A DNA stretch of 64,000 bases from an uncultured Gammaproteobacteria bacterium (GTDB lineage: Bacteria > Pseudomonadota > Gammaproteobacteria > Pseudomonadales > Pseudomonadaceae): positions 1 through 64,000 of the forward strand of contig CALZAE010000001.1 in the NCBI GenBank assembly GCA_945612235.1, read 5' to 3'. Under the pieces are notes generated by a model that was not told where the DNA came from, did not search any database, and was given only the letters and a program-made list of their open reading frames with translations. The first letter of the stretch is position 1. The number at the start of each line of letters is the position of its first letter. A program made the translations under genes and the position numbers. This document shows, piece by piece, positions 42,420-51,619 of this stretch.

Positions 42420-43769
42420 ATGGCCCACCCCACAGACAAAGTACCTGGCAACGCGCATTACGCATTAGTATTACTGGCAATAATTTATGTATTGAGTTAC
42501 ATCGACCGCCTAGTGATTTCGGTATTGATTGAGCCGATTAAGGCTGAATTTTTAGTCTCCGACACCATGATGGGCTTGCTCACGGGTGTTGCTTTTGCAA
42601 TTTTCTACACGGCCTTTGGTTTACCTTTAGGTCGTCTTTCTGATCGCGTCGGCCGTAAAGTTGTGATTGCTGTCGCCTGTATCGTCTGGAGCATCTTCAC
42701 CATGTTCAGCGGTATTGCGGCCAGCTTTTTTATGCTGGTTTTACTGCGTATTGGTGTCGCTGTCGGTGAAGCAGGAGCCGGTGCACCCTCGGTGGCGATG
42801 ATTTCCGAGTTATATCCGCCACGTTTACGCGCACGCGCACTGGCTATCTTTGGTCTAGGCCCAGCGCTCGGCGCGGTTTTGGGCATAGGTTTTGGTGGTG
42901 TGTTGGCAGAGATGTACGGCTGGCGCGCCACTTTAATTATTGTCGGCGCACCTGGCGTTCTTGTCGGTCTGATTTTTGCATTTACCGTTAAAAGCCCCAA
43001 GCAAACCATGTCAGCCAGCAAAGGCATACCTGAAGAAGGCATGTTGCGTACGGCTTTTTCTCTATTGAAAATCCCCAGCATGTTAATGATTGTACTGGCC
43101 GGTGGCGCAGCTGCAGTGACCGGTTATGCCATTCAAATGTGGACCCCCAGCTTTATGATCCGCTCACACCAAATCACCATCCAAGATGCAGGGATGTTAA
43201 TGGGTATTGGTGGCGGCGGTATTTCGTTACTTGGTACGCTCGTGTGCGGTTATGTCACCGATAAAATGTCAGCGCGCGATCCAGGCTGGCAGCTGGGCAC
43301 AGCTCTGGCTGGCACCTTGATCAGTATTCCTTTAGCCATGGCATTTTATCTATGGCCGGCTGGCACCGCGTTTTCAATTGGCAGCCTTGCGGTCCCCACA
43401 GGTTTCTTATTCTATATGGGCTTTGCCTTCTTTGGTGTGTGGTGGACGATCCCATCATTTAGCGCACTATCGCGCATATTACCCAGCAACAAACTGGCAC
43501 AAGGTACCGCGCTATTCTTTATGAGCGTAACCCTCTTGGGTGCCGGTCTTGGCCCTGTTGTTGCGGGCTTCATCAGCGACACCCTACACAATATTATTGG
43601 TGGCGTTGAAGCCTTGCGCTACGCCTTAGTAGCGACTACAAGCTTGCTCCTTATACCTTGCTTGTTCTTTTTGAGCGCTATTCCAAAATACCGTAAACAA
43701 CTGCTGGACAATACTCCTGCATCAACCACTACCACTATCGCGCCGGGTGTTAAACCAGCCGTTTCTTAA
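42420..43769 (+). CDS. Major facilitator superfamily transporter (spinster-like)
   Basis: A 449-residue, 12-helix MFS protein. The signature between helices 2 and 3 is GLPLGRLSDRVGRK, and YIDRLVISVLIEPIKAEFLVSDT in helix 1 is typical of the spinster-type subfamily often found in steroid-degradation clusters. It is the first gene of the operon with hsaD and a flavoenzyme, 12 bases before hsaD. It probably imports a steroid or exports an intermediate across the inner membrane; direction and substrate are inferred. The Shine-Dalgarno is weak. Confidence 0.85.
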   Translation: MAHPTDKVPGNAHYALVLLAIIYVLSYIDRLVISVLIEPIKAEFLVSDTMMGLLTGVAFAIFYTAFGLPLGRLSDRVGRKVVIAVACIVWSIFTMFSGIAASFFMLVLLRIGVAVGEAGAGAPSVAMISELYPPRLRARALAIFGLGPALGAVLGIGFGGVLAEMYGWRATLIIVGAPGVLVGLIFAFTVKSPKQTMSASKGIPEEGMLRTAFSLLKIPSMLMIVLAGGAAAVTGYAIQMWTPSFMIRSHQITIQDAGMLMGIGGGGISLLGTLVCGYVTDKMSARDPGWQLGTALAGTLISIPLAMAFYLWPAGTAFSIGSLAVPTGFLFYMGFAFFGVWWTIPSFSALSRILPSNKLAQGTALFFMSVTLLGAGLGPVVAGFISDTLHNIIGGVEALRYALVATTSLLLIPCLFFLSAIPKYRKQLLDNTPASTTTTIAPGVKPAVS

Positions 43770-43781
43770 AAGGATATATTC

Positions 43782-44618
43782 ATGACTCAAGTTAAAGATC
43801 TGCCACTACCTGTCGGTAAATACGCCAAACTGGACAATGGTTTGACGCTGCACTACTTAGATATTGGCGACGGCCCTGTTGTGGTCTGGCTGCACGGTTC
43901 AGGCCCAGGCGCCAGTGGTTTCAGTAACTTTAAAGGCAACTACCCCGCTTTTGATAATGCTGGCTTTCGTAATATTGTTCTCGATTTACCCGGTTTTGGT
44001 CGTTCTGATAAACCCGACAATGTGAACTACGATTTAGCGTTTTTTGTAGAAAACCTCAAGTTACTGCTCGATAACATCGGCATTACCAGCTGCACATTAT
44101 TGGGTAACTCACTGGGTGGTGCGATTGCTTTGGGCTACACACTGGACAACCCAGAGCGTGTGGACAACTTAATATTGATGGCACCAGGCGGTGTTGAAGA
44201 GCGTGAAACCTACTTCGAAATGGAAGGTATTAAACGCATGGTCGAAGTCTATGCCCAAGGCCCAATGGGCGTTGAGCAAATGCGCCAAGTGATGACCTTA
44301 CAGCTCTATGACAGCAGCCAACTGCAAGACAGCATTTTAGAAGAGCGCGCAGCCGTAGCGGTCACTCAGCCTGCGAACTTATTTACCACCATGATGGTGC
44401 CGAATATGACCGAGCGCTTACACGAAATTAAGTGCCCGATTCTTGGCTTCTGGGGAACAGACGATCGTTTCAACCCTGCCAGCGGTACGTTTAAAGTGTT
44501 GGAAAATGCACCCCATGCGCGCTTTACCTTATTGAACCGTTGCGGTCACTGGGTACAAGTTGAGCACAAAGAACTCTTTAATCGCCAGTGCCTGAACTTT
44601 TTGCGCGAAACTGAGTGA
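43782..44618 (+). CDS. hsaD: Meta-cleavage product hydrolase HsaD/TesD
   Basis: A 278-residue alpha/beta hydrolase of the MhpC/BphD type. The catalytic triad is Ser110 (LGNSLGG), Asp227/228 (GTDDRF) and His256 (RCGHW); the oxyanion HGSGPGASG is at 39-47. It hydrolyses 4,9-DSHA to HIP and 2-hydroxyhexa-2,4-dienoate. Its substrate is made by HsaC, encoded 10 kb away on the other strand under the same operator type. Confidence 0.93.
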   Translation: MTQVKDLPLPVGKYAKLDNGLTLHYLDIGDGPVVVWLHGSGPGASGFSNFKGNYPAFDNAGFRNIVLDLPGFGRSDKPDNVNYDLAFFVENLKLLLDNIGITSCTLLGNSLGGAIALGYTLDNPERVDNLILMAPGGVEERETYFEMEGIKRMVEVYAQGPMGVEQMRQVMTLQLYDSSQLQDSILEERAAVAVTQPANLFTTMMVPNMTERLHEIKCPILGFWGTDDRFNPASGTFKVLENAPHARFTLLNRCGHWVQVEHKELFNRQCLNFLRETE

Positions 44619-44661
44619 TCGACTTTTTAAAACTCAATTGTAAATATCAGGAAAAATAATA

Positions 44662-46788
44662 ATGACCCAATACAAACATCTGCTGAGCCCAGGAAAACTG
44701 GGCCCGATTGACCTGCGTAACCGTATCGTACTCTCCCCGATGGGTGATAACTTCTCCGACCCTGATGGCTATTGCACCGAACAGATGCAGGCCTACTATG
44801 AGGCTCGCGCAGCAGGTGGCGCTGGCCTGATTATTATGGGTTCGGTGTCGATCGCCTTCCCACATGGCACCGCTGAGCCTTTTCAGTGTGCCATCTCGGA
44901 TGATAAATACATCCCAGGTTTAGCCAAGCTTGCAGAAAATGTACACAAGCATGGCGCGAAAGTGGCTATGCAAATCCAGCACGCGGGTAAAGTATCCGCG
45001 CGCGACTTAGCTGAAGGCCGCGACCTATGGGTGCCATCGATGCCACGTGCAGTGAAAAACGACATTATGTCGTCACTGACAAAAGAGGAAATGGGCAAGT
45101 TTATTAGCTCGCAGCGCCGTGATAACAACCCCACCATTCGCGTGATGGATAAAGCCGATATCGCGCAAATGGTTGAATGGTTTGCCGCTGCCGCTGAGCG
45201 TGCAGAACGCGCAGGCTTTGATGGTGTTGAGATCCATGCTGCGCACAACTACATTATTGCCGGTTTCTTATCGCCCTATCACAACCAGCGTGATGATGAA
45301 TACGGCGGATCCTTTGAAAACCGCGTACGCTTTTTCCGTGAAGTGCTGCAAGCGGTACGCGCGCGCGTTAAGCCTGACTTTGGCGTGTGGGTGCGTATTG
45401 ATGCGTACGAAATGCACACTGAAGGCGGGATTAACTTAGAAGAAGCAAAAAAAGTCGCACAAATTGCTGAAGAAGAAGGCATGGATGCTATTGCCGTCTC
45501 AGCCTACGCCACTCTCACTACGGGCTCAGCCTTTACCGATGCGCCTTTAGTGCAAAAACCCGCGGGTTATTTAGACTGGGCTGCGCAGGTTAAGTCTGTG
45601 GTCAATACCTCAGTGATTGCTCTGGGACGTATCGAGCCTGATGTAGGTAATAAAGCCATTGCTGATGGCAAGTGTGATTTTATTGCCATGGGCCGTAAGT
45701 TACTGGCGGACCCTGAGCTGCCCAACAAGTTGATTGCTGGCACGTCTGAGCTGATTCGCCCATGCCTCTATTGCTATGTATGTGTGAGCCAAATCTTTAT
45801 TAATGAACGCATTAAATGCGCTGCCAACCCGTTCACTGGGCAAGAGTTTCAAAAAGTTATTCTACCTGCCGCACAAAATAAGCATGTCGTGATTATCGGT
45901 GGTGGCCCAGCGGGTATGGAAGCCGCGCGCATCGCAACTTTACGCGGTCATAAAGTCACCTTACTCGAGCGCAGTAATCGACTGGGCGGCACACTGTTCT
46001 TTGCCGCACTGGCCTACCCTGAAAACGGTGTCTTGCTGGACAACCTAACCGCTCAAGTGAAAGCACTCAATATTGATATTCGCTATAACACTGAAGCCAC
46101 ACCGGAGTTATTGAGCAGCTTAAATGCCGATCAAATCTTTGTGGCAACCGGTGCCAAGCGTGATGCACCCAATATTGCCGGTGCTGAGATGAAGCATGTC
46201 TGGAGTGGTGATGAACTGCGTCGTTTAATGACTGGTGATCGTGCCGATGAGATTGCGAAAAACAAACTCTCACTCACACAACGCACCATGATGAAAGCCG
46301 GTAGCCTCAGTGGAGCTACCAACAGCCGTGACGCGCTGCAAGGTCTCTCCAAGCTGTGGATGCCGCTGGGTAAAAAAGTCGTCATTATTGGTGGCGGCTT
46401 AGTAGGCCTAGAGCTGGCTGAGTTCTTGATTGAGCGCGGTCGTAATGTCACTGTACTCGAGCCTGGCCCATCCTTAGGTGCGGAGCTGTCCATTGTGCGC
46501 CGCTGGCGTGTGCTGGATAACCTGCGCGACCATCATGTCCCGATGCTGACCCACTGCGTGATCAATTCGATTGATAAAGACCACGTGCACTACCAAGATA
46601 AAGACGGTGTGGCACATAGCATTGCAGCCAACTCTGTTGTGCTTGCGGTCGGCGCCAGTCCAGACCACAGCCTAGCTGACAATCTGAACGCTCTCGGTTT
46701 TAGCACGCAGACCATTGGTGACTGCGATAACCTAGGTTACATCGAAGGCGCTTTAAGCAGCGGCACCAAAGCGGCACTCGCTCTTTAA
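44662..46788 (+). CDS. FMN/FAD/4Fe-4S enoate reductase (2,4-dienoyl-CoA reductase / BaiCD family)
   Basis: A 708-residue three-part flavoenzyme. Residues 1-360 are an FMN TIM barrel (His192 and His195 in IHAAHNYI). Cys368, Cys371, Cys374 and Cys386 form a 4Fe-4S site with Cx2Cx2Cx11C spacing, closer to trimethylamine dehydrogenase than to FadH (Cx2Cx3C). Residues about 402-708 are FAD/NAD(P)-binding, with GGGPAGMEAA and GGGLVGLELAE. Bile-acid enzymes BaiCD/BaiH belong here. It may reduce or oxidise a double bond of a steroid or ring C/D CoA ester. It is the third gene after hsaD. Confidence 0.85.
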   Translation: MTQYKHLLSPGKLGPIDLRNRIVLSPMGDNFSDPDGYCTEQMQAYYEARAAGGAGLIIMGSVSIAFPHGTAEPFQCAISDDKYIPGLAKLAENVHKHGAKVAMQIQHAGKVSARDLAEGRDLWVPSMPRAVKNDIMSSLTKEEMGKFISSQRRDNNPTIRVMDKADIAQMVEWFAAAAERAERAGFDGVEIHAAHNYIIAGFLSPYHNQRDDEYGGSFENRVRFFREVLQAVRARVKPDFGVWVRIDAYEMHTEGGINLEEAKKVAQIAEEEGMDAIAVSAYATLTTGSAFTDAPLVQKPAGYLDWAAQVKSVVNTSVIALGRIEPDVGNKAIADGKCDFIAMGRKLLADPELPNKLIAGTSELIRPCLYCYVCVSQIFINERIKCAANPFTGQEFQKVILPAAQNKHVVIIGGGPAGMEAARIATLRGHKVTLLERSNRLGGTLFFAALAYPENGVLLDNLTAQVKALNIDIRYNTEATPELLSSLNADQIFVATGAKRDAPNIAGAEMKHVWSGDELRRLMTGDRADEIAKNKLSLTQRTMMKAGSLSGATNSRDALQGLSKLWMPLGKKVVIIGGGLVGLELAEFLIERGRNVTVLEPGPSLGAELSIVRRWRVLDNLRDHHVPMLTHCVINSIDKDHVHYQDKDGVAHSIAANSVVLAVGASPDHSLADNLNALGFSTQTIGDCDNLGYIEGALSSGTKAALAL

Positions 46789-46806
46789 TCCTGATTATTG
46801 AGCAAC

Positions 46807-46840
46807 AAAAAAGGCGGCTTATATATAAGCCGCCTTTTTT
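46807..46840. terminator. Bidirectional terminator between convergent operons
   Basis: AAAAAAGGCGGCTTAT and its complement form a 16-bp palindromic stem with A and T runs on both ends. It lies 18 bases after the flavoenzyme stop and 68 bases beyond the ligase stop from the other side. Confidence 0.92.
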
Positions 46841-46907
46841 TATCTCTGATATCTCATCCGTACGGATGTTGAAGCCACCTGCACCACTCGGGTGCAGGCT
46901 TATCGCT

Positions 46908-48584
46908 TTACTCTAAACCTGCATACTCTTTACGCACTGCAGCTTTTAAAAGCTTACCCGTTGCGCTGCGCGGTAGAGGCTGCTGAGCAAACCAAATCTG
47001 CTCAGGCAACTTATACGCAGCCAAACGCTCAGCCATAAAGGCGGTTAAGTCTTCAGCAGACAGCTCAGTACGGGTGCGTACTACCATGCCCACAGTCTCA
47101 CCAAAGTTGGCGTCAGGCAGCATAAATACAGCGGCTTCTTCCACTTCTGGATGCTCACTGGCGCAGTGCTCCACTTCCACAGCAGAGATATTTTCGCCAC
47201 CGCGAATAATAATATCCTTAATGCGATCCGTGATGTAGAGCATGCCATTGTCATCTAAATAGCCCACGTCACCGGTGAAGAACCAACCATCCTTCATCAC
47301 TTCTTGTGTGGCTTCAGGCTTATTCCAATAGCCACTCATTAAAGCGGATGTGCGCAGCCAAATCGGCCCACTGGTGCCTGTTGGCGCAGATGCATCCGGG
47401 CTTTCACCAATAATGACGTCCACCAAAGGCAGTGGCCAACCCACCGACTCAGGGAAGGTCATAAACTGATTACCACCGTGCGCGGCACAAATGCCATTAC
47501 TCTCAGTCATGCCGTAACCATTGCCCGATAAAGCCATAGGCTTACTCTCAAGCAACTTATCCAGCAAGGCCCGCGAAGCAGCGCTGCCGCCCAGTCCGAG
47601 CGCAAATAAAGTGTCGGTATCTGAACTGGCAAACCGCTCACTGTGAATCAATTGCTGCATCATGGTGGGCACACCCGCAAACTGGGTGATTTTCTCATCA
47701 CGAATCGTATTGATCGCGTCATCTACGTCCCACTTATAGATAATCACCAAACGGCGACCACTGCGCAAAGCACTCATAAACTGCGAGAGCAAGCCGCTCA
47801 CGTGGAACATTGGGTACGCCAATAACATCGTTGGCTGCAGACCTGAATCCAATAACGGCTGAACCCGCTCGGGCGAGGTCATATAGGCCAGTGCACCTTG
47901 GAAATCCAAAGCATACAGCGCCTGACACACTGCCTTATGGCTCGACACAACACCTTTGGCCTGACCTGTAGTCCCTGAGGTATACAAAATCAATGCTGGA
48001 TCCTGCGGATCAGGCTGCGCCAACACAGCTTCTTCAGGTGCATGATTCAGCATGCTCACCCAGCTGCGATCACCGGGTCTTAAGGGTGTTTCATCGGCGA
48101 CAATAATAGTAATGTCATCGCTCAATTCTTTAAGCAATTCATAGCGCTGTGGATCACAAAACACTACACGTGCGCCACAGTCTTCAATGGCGTACAGCAA
48201 CTCTTCTGCAGTACTCCAGCTGTTGATCGGTACTGGAATCGCACCCACCTGCACTGCTGCCATAAAAGAGATCATCCAAGCCGGACGGTTGCGCATGGCA
48301 ATCGCAATACGGTCACCTTTAACGACCGCTAACTCTTGTTGCAATGCCGCGGTAATTTTATCCGCTTTAGTAAAAAACTCGTTATAGGTGTAGCTCTGCC
48401 CCTGCCATCTGACAAAAGGCTTATCGCCGTGCTCACGTCCAACCTGCAGAGCCTCGACAACATCATGCGGTGCATTGGCAAACTCAGGAATACCCTGCTC
48501 GCCTTTAATCACTGCAAAAGGTGAGGCTTGGTGAATTAACTGACCCCAAGCCGTGCGCCAACCTTGTATTTGCTCATTGATCAT
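46908..48584 (-). CDS. Acyl-CoA synthetase (class I adenylate-forming)
   Basis: A 558-residue ligase with ALILYTSGTTGQAKGVVSSHK, GYGMTESNG, GDVGYLDDNG and TDRIKDIIIRGGENISAVEVE, plus the catalytic Lys of RSATGKLLKAAVRK. It differs in family from both FadD3 and the FATP-type enzyme. The start MINEQIQGW at 48584 has GGGA six bases upstream and leaves 10 bases after the preceding gene. It is operonic with an acyl-CoA dehydrogenase pair, so it likely activates a side-chain carboxylate (C24, or the C22 acid formed after aldehyde oxidation). Confidence 0.85.
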   Translation of the reverse strand: MINEQIQGWRTAWGQLIHQASPFAVIKGEQGIPEFANAPHDVVEALQVGREHGDKPFVRWQGQSYTYNEFFTKADKITAALQQELAVVKGDRIAIAMRNRPAWMISFMAAVQVGAIPVPINSWSTAEELLYAIEDCGARVVFCDPQRYELLKELSDDITIIVADETPLRPGDRSWVSMLNHAPEEAVLAQPDPQDPALILYTSGTTGQAKGVVSSHKAVCQALYALDFQGALAYMTSPERVQPLLDSGLQPTMLLAYPMFHVSGLLSQFMSALRSGRRLVIIYKWDVDDAINTIRDEKITQFAGVPTMMQQLIHSERFASSDTDTLFALGLGGSAASRALLDKLLESKPMALSGNGYGMTESNGICAAHGGNQFMTFPESVGWPLPLVDVIIGESPDASAPTGTSGPIWLRTSALMSGYWNKPEATQEVMKDGWFFTGDVGYLDDNGMLYITDRIKDIIIRGGENISAVEVEHCASEHPEVEEAAVFMLPDANFGETVGMVVRTRTELSAEDLTAFMAERLAAYKLPEQIWFAQQPLPRSATGKLLKAAVRKEYAGLE

Positions 48585-48594
48585 AACCATTCCC

Positions 48595-49743
48595 TTAATG
48601 TGTCTCAGCAAATAACTGCTGCGCCATTCGACCATATCGCTCACAGTGAAAATCACTGTCGCCAAATAGAACTTGCGCCACCCGTGAACGTTTGAGATAA
48701 AGACCTAAATCGTATTCGTCCGTCACGCCGATTCCACCATGCATCTGTACAGCTTCACGGCTGATCTTATGTGCCGCTTCACCGGCTTTCCACTTGGCTA
48801 AGCTGACCATCTGCTGGCGGTTTTCCACACTGCAGTTTGCATCATTTAAGGCTTCAAAACCGGCCATCACAGCGCTGCGCGCCAACTCAAGATCCACCAT
48901 CATCCAGGCTGCACGGTGTTGCAGTGCTTGGAAACTACCAATCGCCGCACCAAACTGGGTACGGGTTTTCAAGTATTCAATGGTCATTTCAAACATCACA
49001 GCGGTCGCACCGAGCAACTCAGCCGCTACACACACCGCACCACAATCCAATGCACGCTCAAGCTGAGCTTGTGCATCGCCCGTGCCAATACGTGCAGCAG
49101 CAGGCAATTGCACCGCATGCAGTGACACGCGTGCGTGATTTCTGGAATCGAGCAAACTCATGGATTCAATTTCTAAGCCGTGTGTATCCTTAGGCACTAA
49201 AAACAATGCGGTCTCACCGCAGGACATGCGCCCCGCCACCAGCAAGGCATCTGCACCCTGCGCGTCCGGCACCCACAAATCTTCCCCGCCTAATACAAAG
49301 CCATCGCCTTGCTCGCTCACTTCAACATCCAAGTGCTCGGGGTGAAAGCGGTCTTTACCTTGAGTGGCCAAAGCAAAACGCTGCTGGCCTTCAATTAAAG
49401 CTGGCAAGAGTTCAGCGCGCTGCGCTTCAGTGGCAACATCATTAATTAAAGAGGCGCAGAGTACGACCGATGACAATAAAGGTGCGGGCGTCAAGTTACG
49501 GCCAAGATGCTCAAATACCGGTGCAAAACCTTGGAAACCAAACTCCAAGCCACCGTAAGCCTCTGGCAAAGCAATACCACCCCAGCCAAACTCCAGCATT
49601 TGCTGCCAAACTGCGGTGTCAAAACCTTGTGGAAGTTGTTGATCTCGTATGCGTCGTTGCTCACTGACGGGCGAGCGCGCGGCTAAAAATTCGCGTGCGC
49701 TGTCGTCCAGTTGTTGTTGTTCTTCGTTATAGACAAGACTCAC
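48595..49743 (-). CDS. Acyl-CoA dehydrogenase, non-catalytic partner subunit
   Basis: A 382-residue acyl-CoA dehydrogenase fold without the ER motif (DCGAVCVAAELLGATAVMF) and with MHGGIGVTDEYDLGLYLKRSR at the C-terminal loop. It pairs with the catalytic subunit at 49753-50943, 9 bases upstream, as a side-chain dehydrogenase heteromer of the ChsE4/ChsE5 kind. Confidence 0.83.
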   Translation of the reverse strand: MSLVYNEEQQQLDDSAREFLAARSPVSEQRRIRDQQLPQGFDTAVWQQMLEFGWGGIALPEAYGGLEFGFQGFAPVFEHLGRNLTPAPLLSSVVLCASLINDVATEAQRAELLPALIEGQQRFALATQGKDRFHPEHLDVEVSEQGDGFVLGGEDLWVPDAQGADALLVAGRMSCGETALFLVPKDTHGLEIESMSLLDSRNHARVSLHAVQLPAAARIGTGDAQAQLERALDCGAVCVAAELLGATAVMFEMTIEYLKTRTQFGAAIGSFQALQHRAAWMMVDLELARSAVMAGFEALNDANCSVENRQQMVSLAKWKAGEAAHKISREAVQMHGGIGVTDEYDLGLYLKRSRVAQVLFGDSDFHCERYGRMAQQLFAETH

Positions 49744-49752
49744 ATTAACCTC

Positions 49753-50943
49753 CTATTTTCCTTCCGGAAGTCCAAGTACGCGCTTGGAAATCACGTTCAG
49801 CTGAACCTCAGAAGTTCCACCTGCAATGGCTTGGGAGAATGCATTGAGCCAAGTATTGGTCAGTGCTAACTGTTCATCACTAAAGGCTGAACCTTCCCAG
49901 CCCAGAGCACGACGCCCCATTACATCCAGTAAAACTTCAAACTTGTTCTTTTCTTGCTCACTATGCACCAGCTTCTGAATGGATGCCATCGAGGTAATAT
50001 CTTGACGGGCACGGGCCGCTTCATTTAAACGGCGCTGCGTGAGTTCAAAAGCATGCTCATCCATACGCAGCGCCATGGCGCGTTGGAACAGCGCGATATC
50101 ACTGTGCTCTTGTGGTTCAGGCAGGTAATCAAACAGAGTTTCTAACAAACTGAAATGGGTCGGCAGACTGATTTCACTGAACTTAGACATGGCGCGACGC
50201 TCATGCCCGAGTAAGGCCTTGGCCAGCGCCCAACCTTCATTCATCTCACCAATGAGCTGCGACATAGGCACACGCACATCATCAAAAAAGACTTGGCAAA
50301 AGCTGGATTTACCGCTGATCAAGTCAATGGGTGTCGGCGTGACACCTGGGGATTTCATATCCAACACAATCAGGCTGATGCCTGCGTGCTTAGGCTCTTT
50401 GGGGCCGGTGCGTACTAAAGCGTACATCCAGTCGGACTGATCACCGTAAGAGGTCCAGATTTTTGTACCGTTGACTACCAGATGATCGCCATCAACCCGT
50501 GCGGCTGTTTGTAAACTGGCTAAGTCAGAACCTGCGTTAGGCTCGGAGAAGCCTTGGCACCAACGGATTTCACCACGCGCCATGGGTGGTAATAATTCAC
50601 GTTTTTGGTCTTCAGTACCAAACTCCAGCAAGACTGGGCCCAGCATCCAAATACCCAAGTTGATCTGCGGTGGACGGCAACGCAGCTTACGCATTTCGGT
50701 TTCTAGCACTGTGGTTTGCTCAGCACTCAGACCACCACCACCGTACTCGACCGGCCAGCTTGGGCAAAACCAGCCTTTATCACGCATGCGTTCAAACCAC
50801 AGACGTTGATCATCGTTTTTAAAATCTATTGTGCGTCCGCCCCAGACCATTTCATCGGCCGGCATCAGCCCGCGCATAGATTTTGGGCAATTCTCTTCCA
50901 GCCACTCACGTACATTGTGGCGGAACTCTTCTATGTCGTTCAT
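49753..50943 (-). CDS. Acyl-CoA dehydrogenase, catalytic subunit
   Basis: A 396-residue acyl-CoA dehydrogenase with FSEPNAGSDLASLQTAA, LLGHERRAMSKFSE (candidate catalytic Glu) and AGGTSEVQLNVISKRVLGLP. It forms a two-subunit enzyme with the next gene. Because it shares an operon with a CoA ligase and no hydratase, it probably makes the first C=C in the C24 side chain, feeding the aldolase unit at 33642-35797 (inference). Confidence 0.84.
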   Translation of the reverse strand: MNDIEEFRHNVREWLEENCPKSMRGLMPADEMVWGGRTIDFKNDDQRLWFERMRDKGWFCPSWPVEYGGGGLSAEQTTVLETEMRKLRCRPPQINLGIWMLGPVLLEFGTEDQKRELLPPMARGEIRWCQGFSEPNAGSDLASLQTAARVDGDHLVVNGTKIWTSYGDQSDWMYALVRTGPKEPKHAGISLIVLDMKSPGVTPTPIDLISGKSSFCQVFFDDVRVPMSQLIGEMNEGWALAKALLGHERRAMSKFSEISLPTHFSLLETLFDYLPEPQEHSDIALFQRAMALRMDEHAFELTQRRLNEAARARQDITSMASIQKLVHSEQEKNKFEVLLDVMGRRALGWEGSAFSDEQLALTNTWLNAFSQAIAGGTSEVQLNVISKRVLGLPEGK

Positions 50944-51140
50944 AGGTTTTCCCGCTTGTTACACAAGGCTAATGAACTTTACGTTCGGTTTATTATTGTT
51001 GTCTTAATAGCTATAGCAGCGTGACGAGCACACACAATTGCTCGATAAACCTATTGTGTTTATCTACAAGCAGCAGGCTGACAACGTTCACAAACTGAGC
51101 CTGATCAAGTATAGATTCAGGCCCAGCTTGCTATGAAGGC

Positions 51141-51323
51141 TTACCAGTTCTGTAAGGGGGAGTAAGCAGCTGAGAAGTTCTGTGGCATTACACACTGATT
51201 CGGACTGGCCTCACAGATTTGTGCAATGGATGAAGTACCGGTTGGCGTGAGCACAACGGTGGCACTTAGCGCCATAAAGAACCCAGCGACTATAAACCCA
51301 ACGGTTAATTTTTTTATTTTCAT
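51141..51323 (-). CDS. Small secreted or membrane-anchored protein, 60 residues
   Basis: ATG at 51323 follows GGAGGAAATA, the strongest ribosome-binding site in the window. MKIKKLTVG then a hydrophobic run (about 8-27) make a signal peptide or anchor. The mature part is about 33 residues with two cysteines (Cys37 and Cys44, CEASPNQC) and ends NFSAAYSPLQNW. No family is recognised. It is the first gene behind an operator copy and about 200 bases ahead of the dehydrogenase/ligase genes on the same strand. A longer frame reaching 51431 would run over the operator and is rejected. Confidence 0.65.
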   Translation of the reverse strand: MKIKKLTVGFIVAGFFMALSATVVLTPTGTSSIAQICEASPNQCVMPQNFSAAYSPLQNW

Positions 51324-51399
51324 TATTTCCTCCGCTACATCCGCTTTTATAAGCTTATGCGAGGTATCAGTTGCAATCACAACTTGCCACCTCAACTCC

Positions 51400-51444
51400 A
51401 AGATACTCCCGCCGATGGACCAATGCGTCATCTAAATGGACTAG
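51400..51444 (-). promoter_or_regulatory. Divergent-form steroid-regulon operator before the small protein
   Basis: The coding strand reads TAGTC-CATTTA-GATGACG (51443 to 51426). The distal arm is perfect, the proximal arm is a scrambled GACGATG. A -10-like TATCTT (51400-51405) follows after 20 bases. The start codon is about 100 bases away, giving a longer leader than elsewhere. No other feature is seen in 51324-51569. Confidence 0.6.
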
Positions 51445-51568
51445 TTTGAAAAATACCTCAGCAGCTCAGCATTAACGCCTTTAAAACCATACACCCAGCC
51501 CTATATTTCACAATTATCCATTGAGCCACATGCGACTTAAGTCGCAATAAATCTTGAATTTAAGGCAT

Positions 51569-51605
51569 AAAAAAAGCCGCTTACTCAATGCGAGTAAGCG
51601 GCTTT
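51569..51605 (-). terminator. Terminator after DUF1329 copy 2
   Basis: AAAGCCGCTTACTC pairs with GAGTAAGCGGCTTT and is followed by T on the minus strand, 15 bases past the DUF1329 stop. Confidence 0.9.
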
Positions 51606-51619
51606 GATGTGCGCGAAGC

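Noticed and set aside
42605-43081. A 158-codon minus-strand frame inside the MFS gene
   Set aside because: Shadow of transmembrane helices; the MFS reading is unambiguous.
51324-51431. N-terminal extension of the small secreted protein
   Set aside because: It would put the start codon inside the operator and push the signal peptide inward; the GGAGG-preceded ATG at 51323 is far better.
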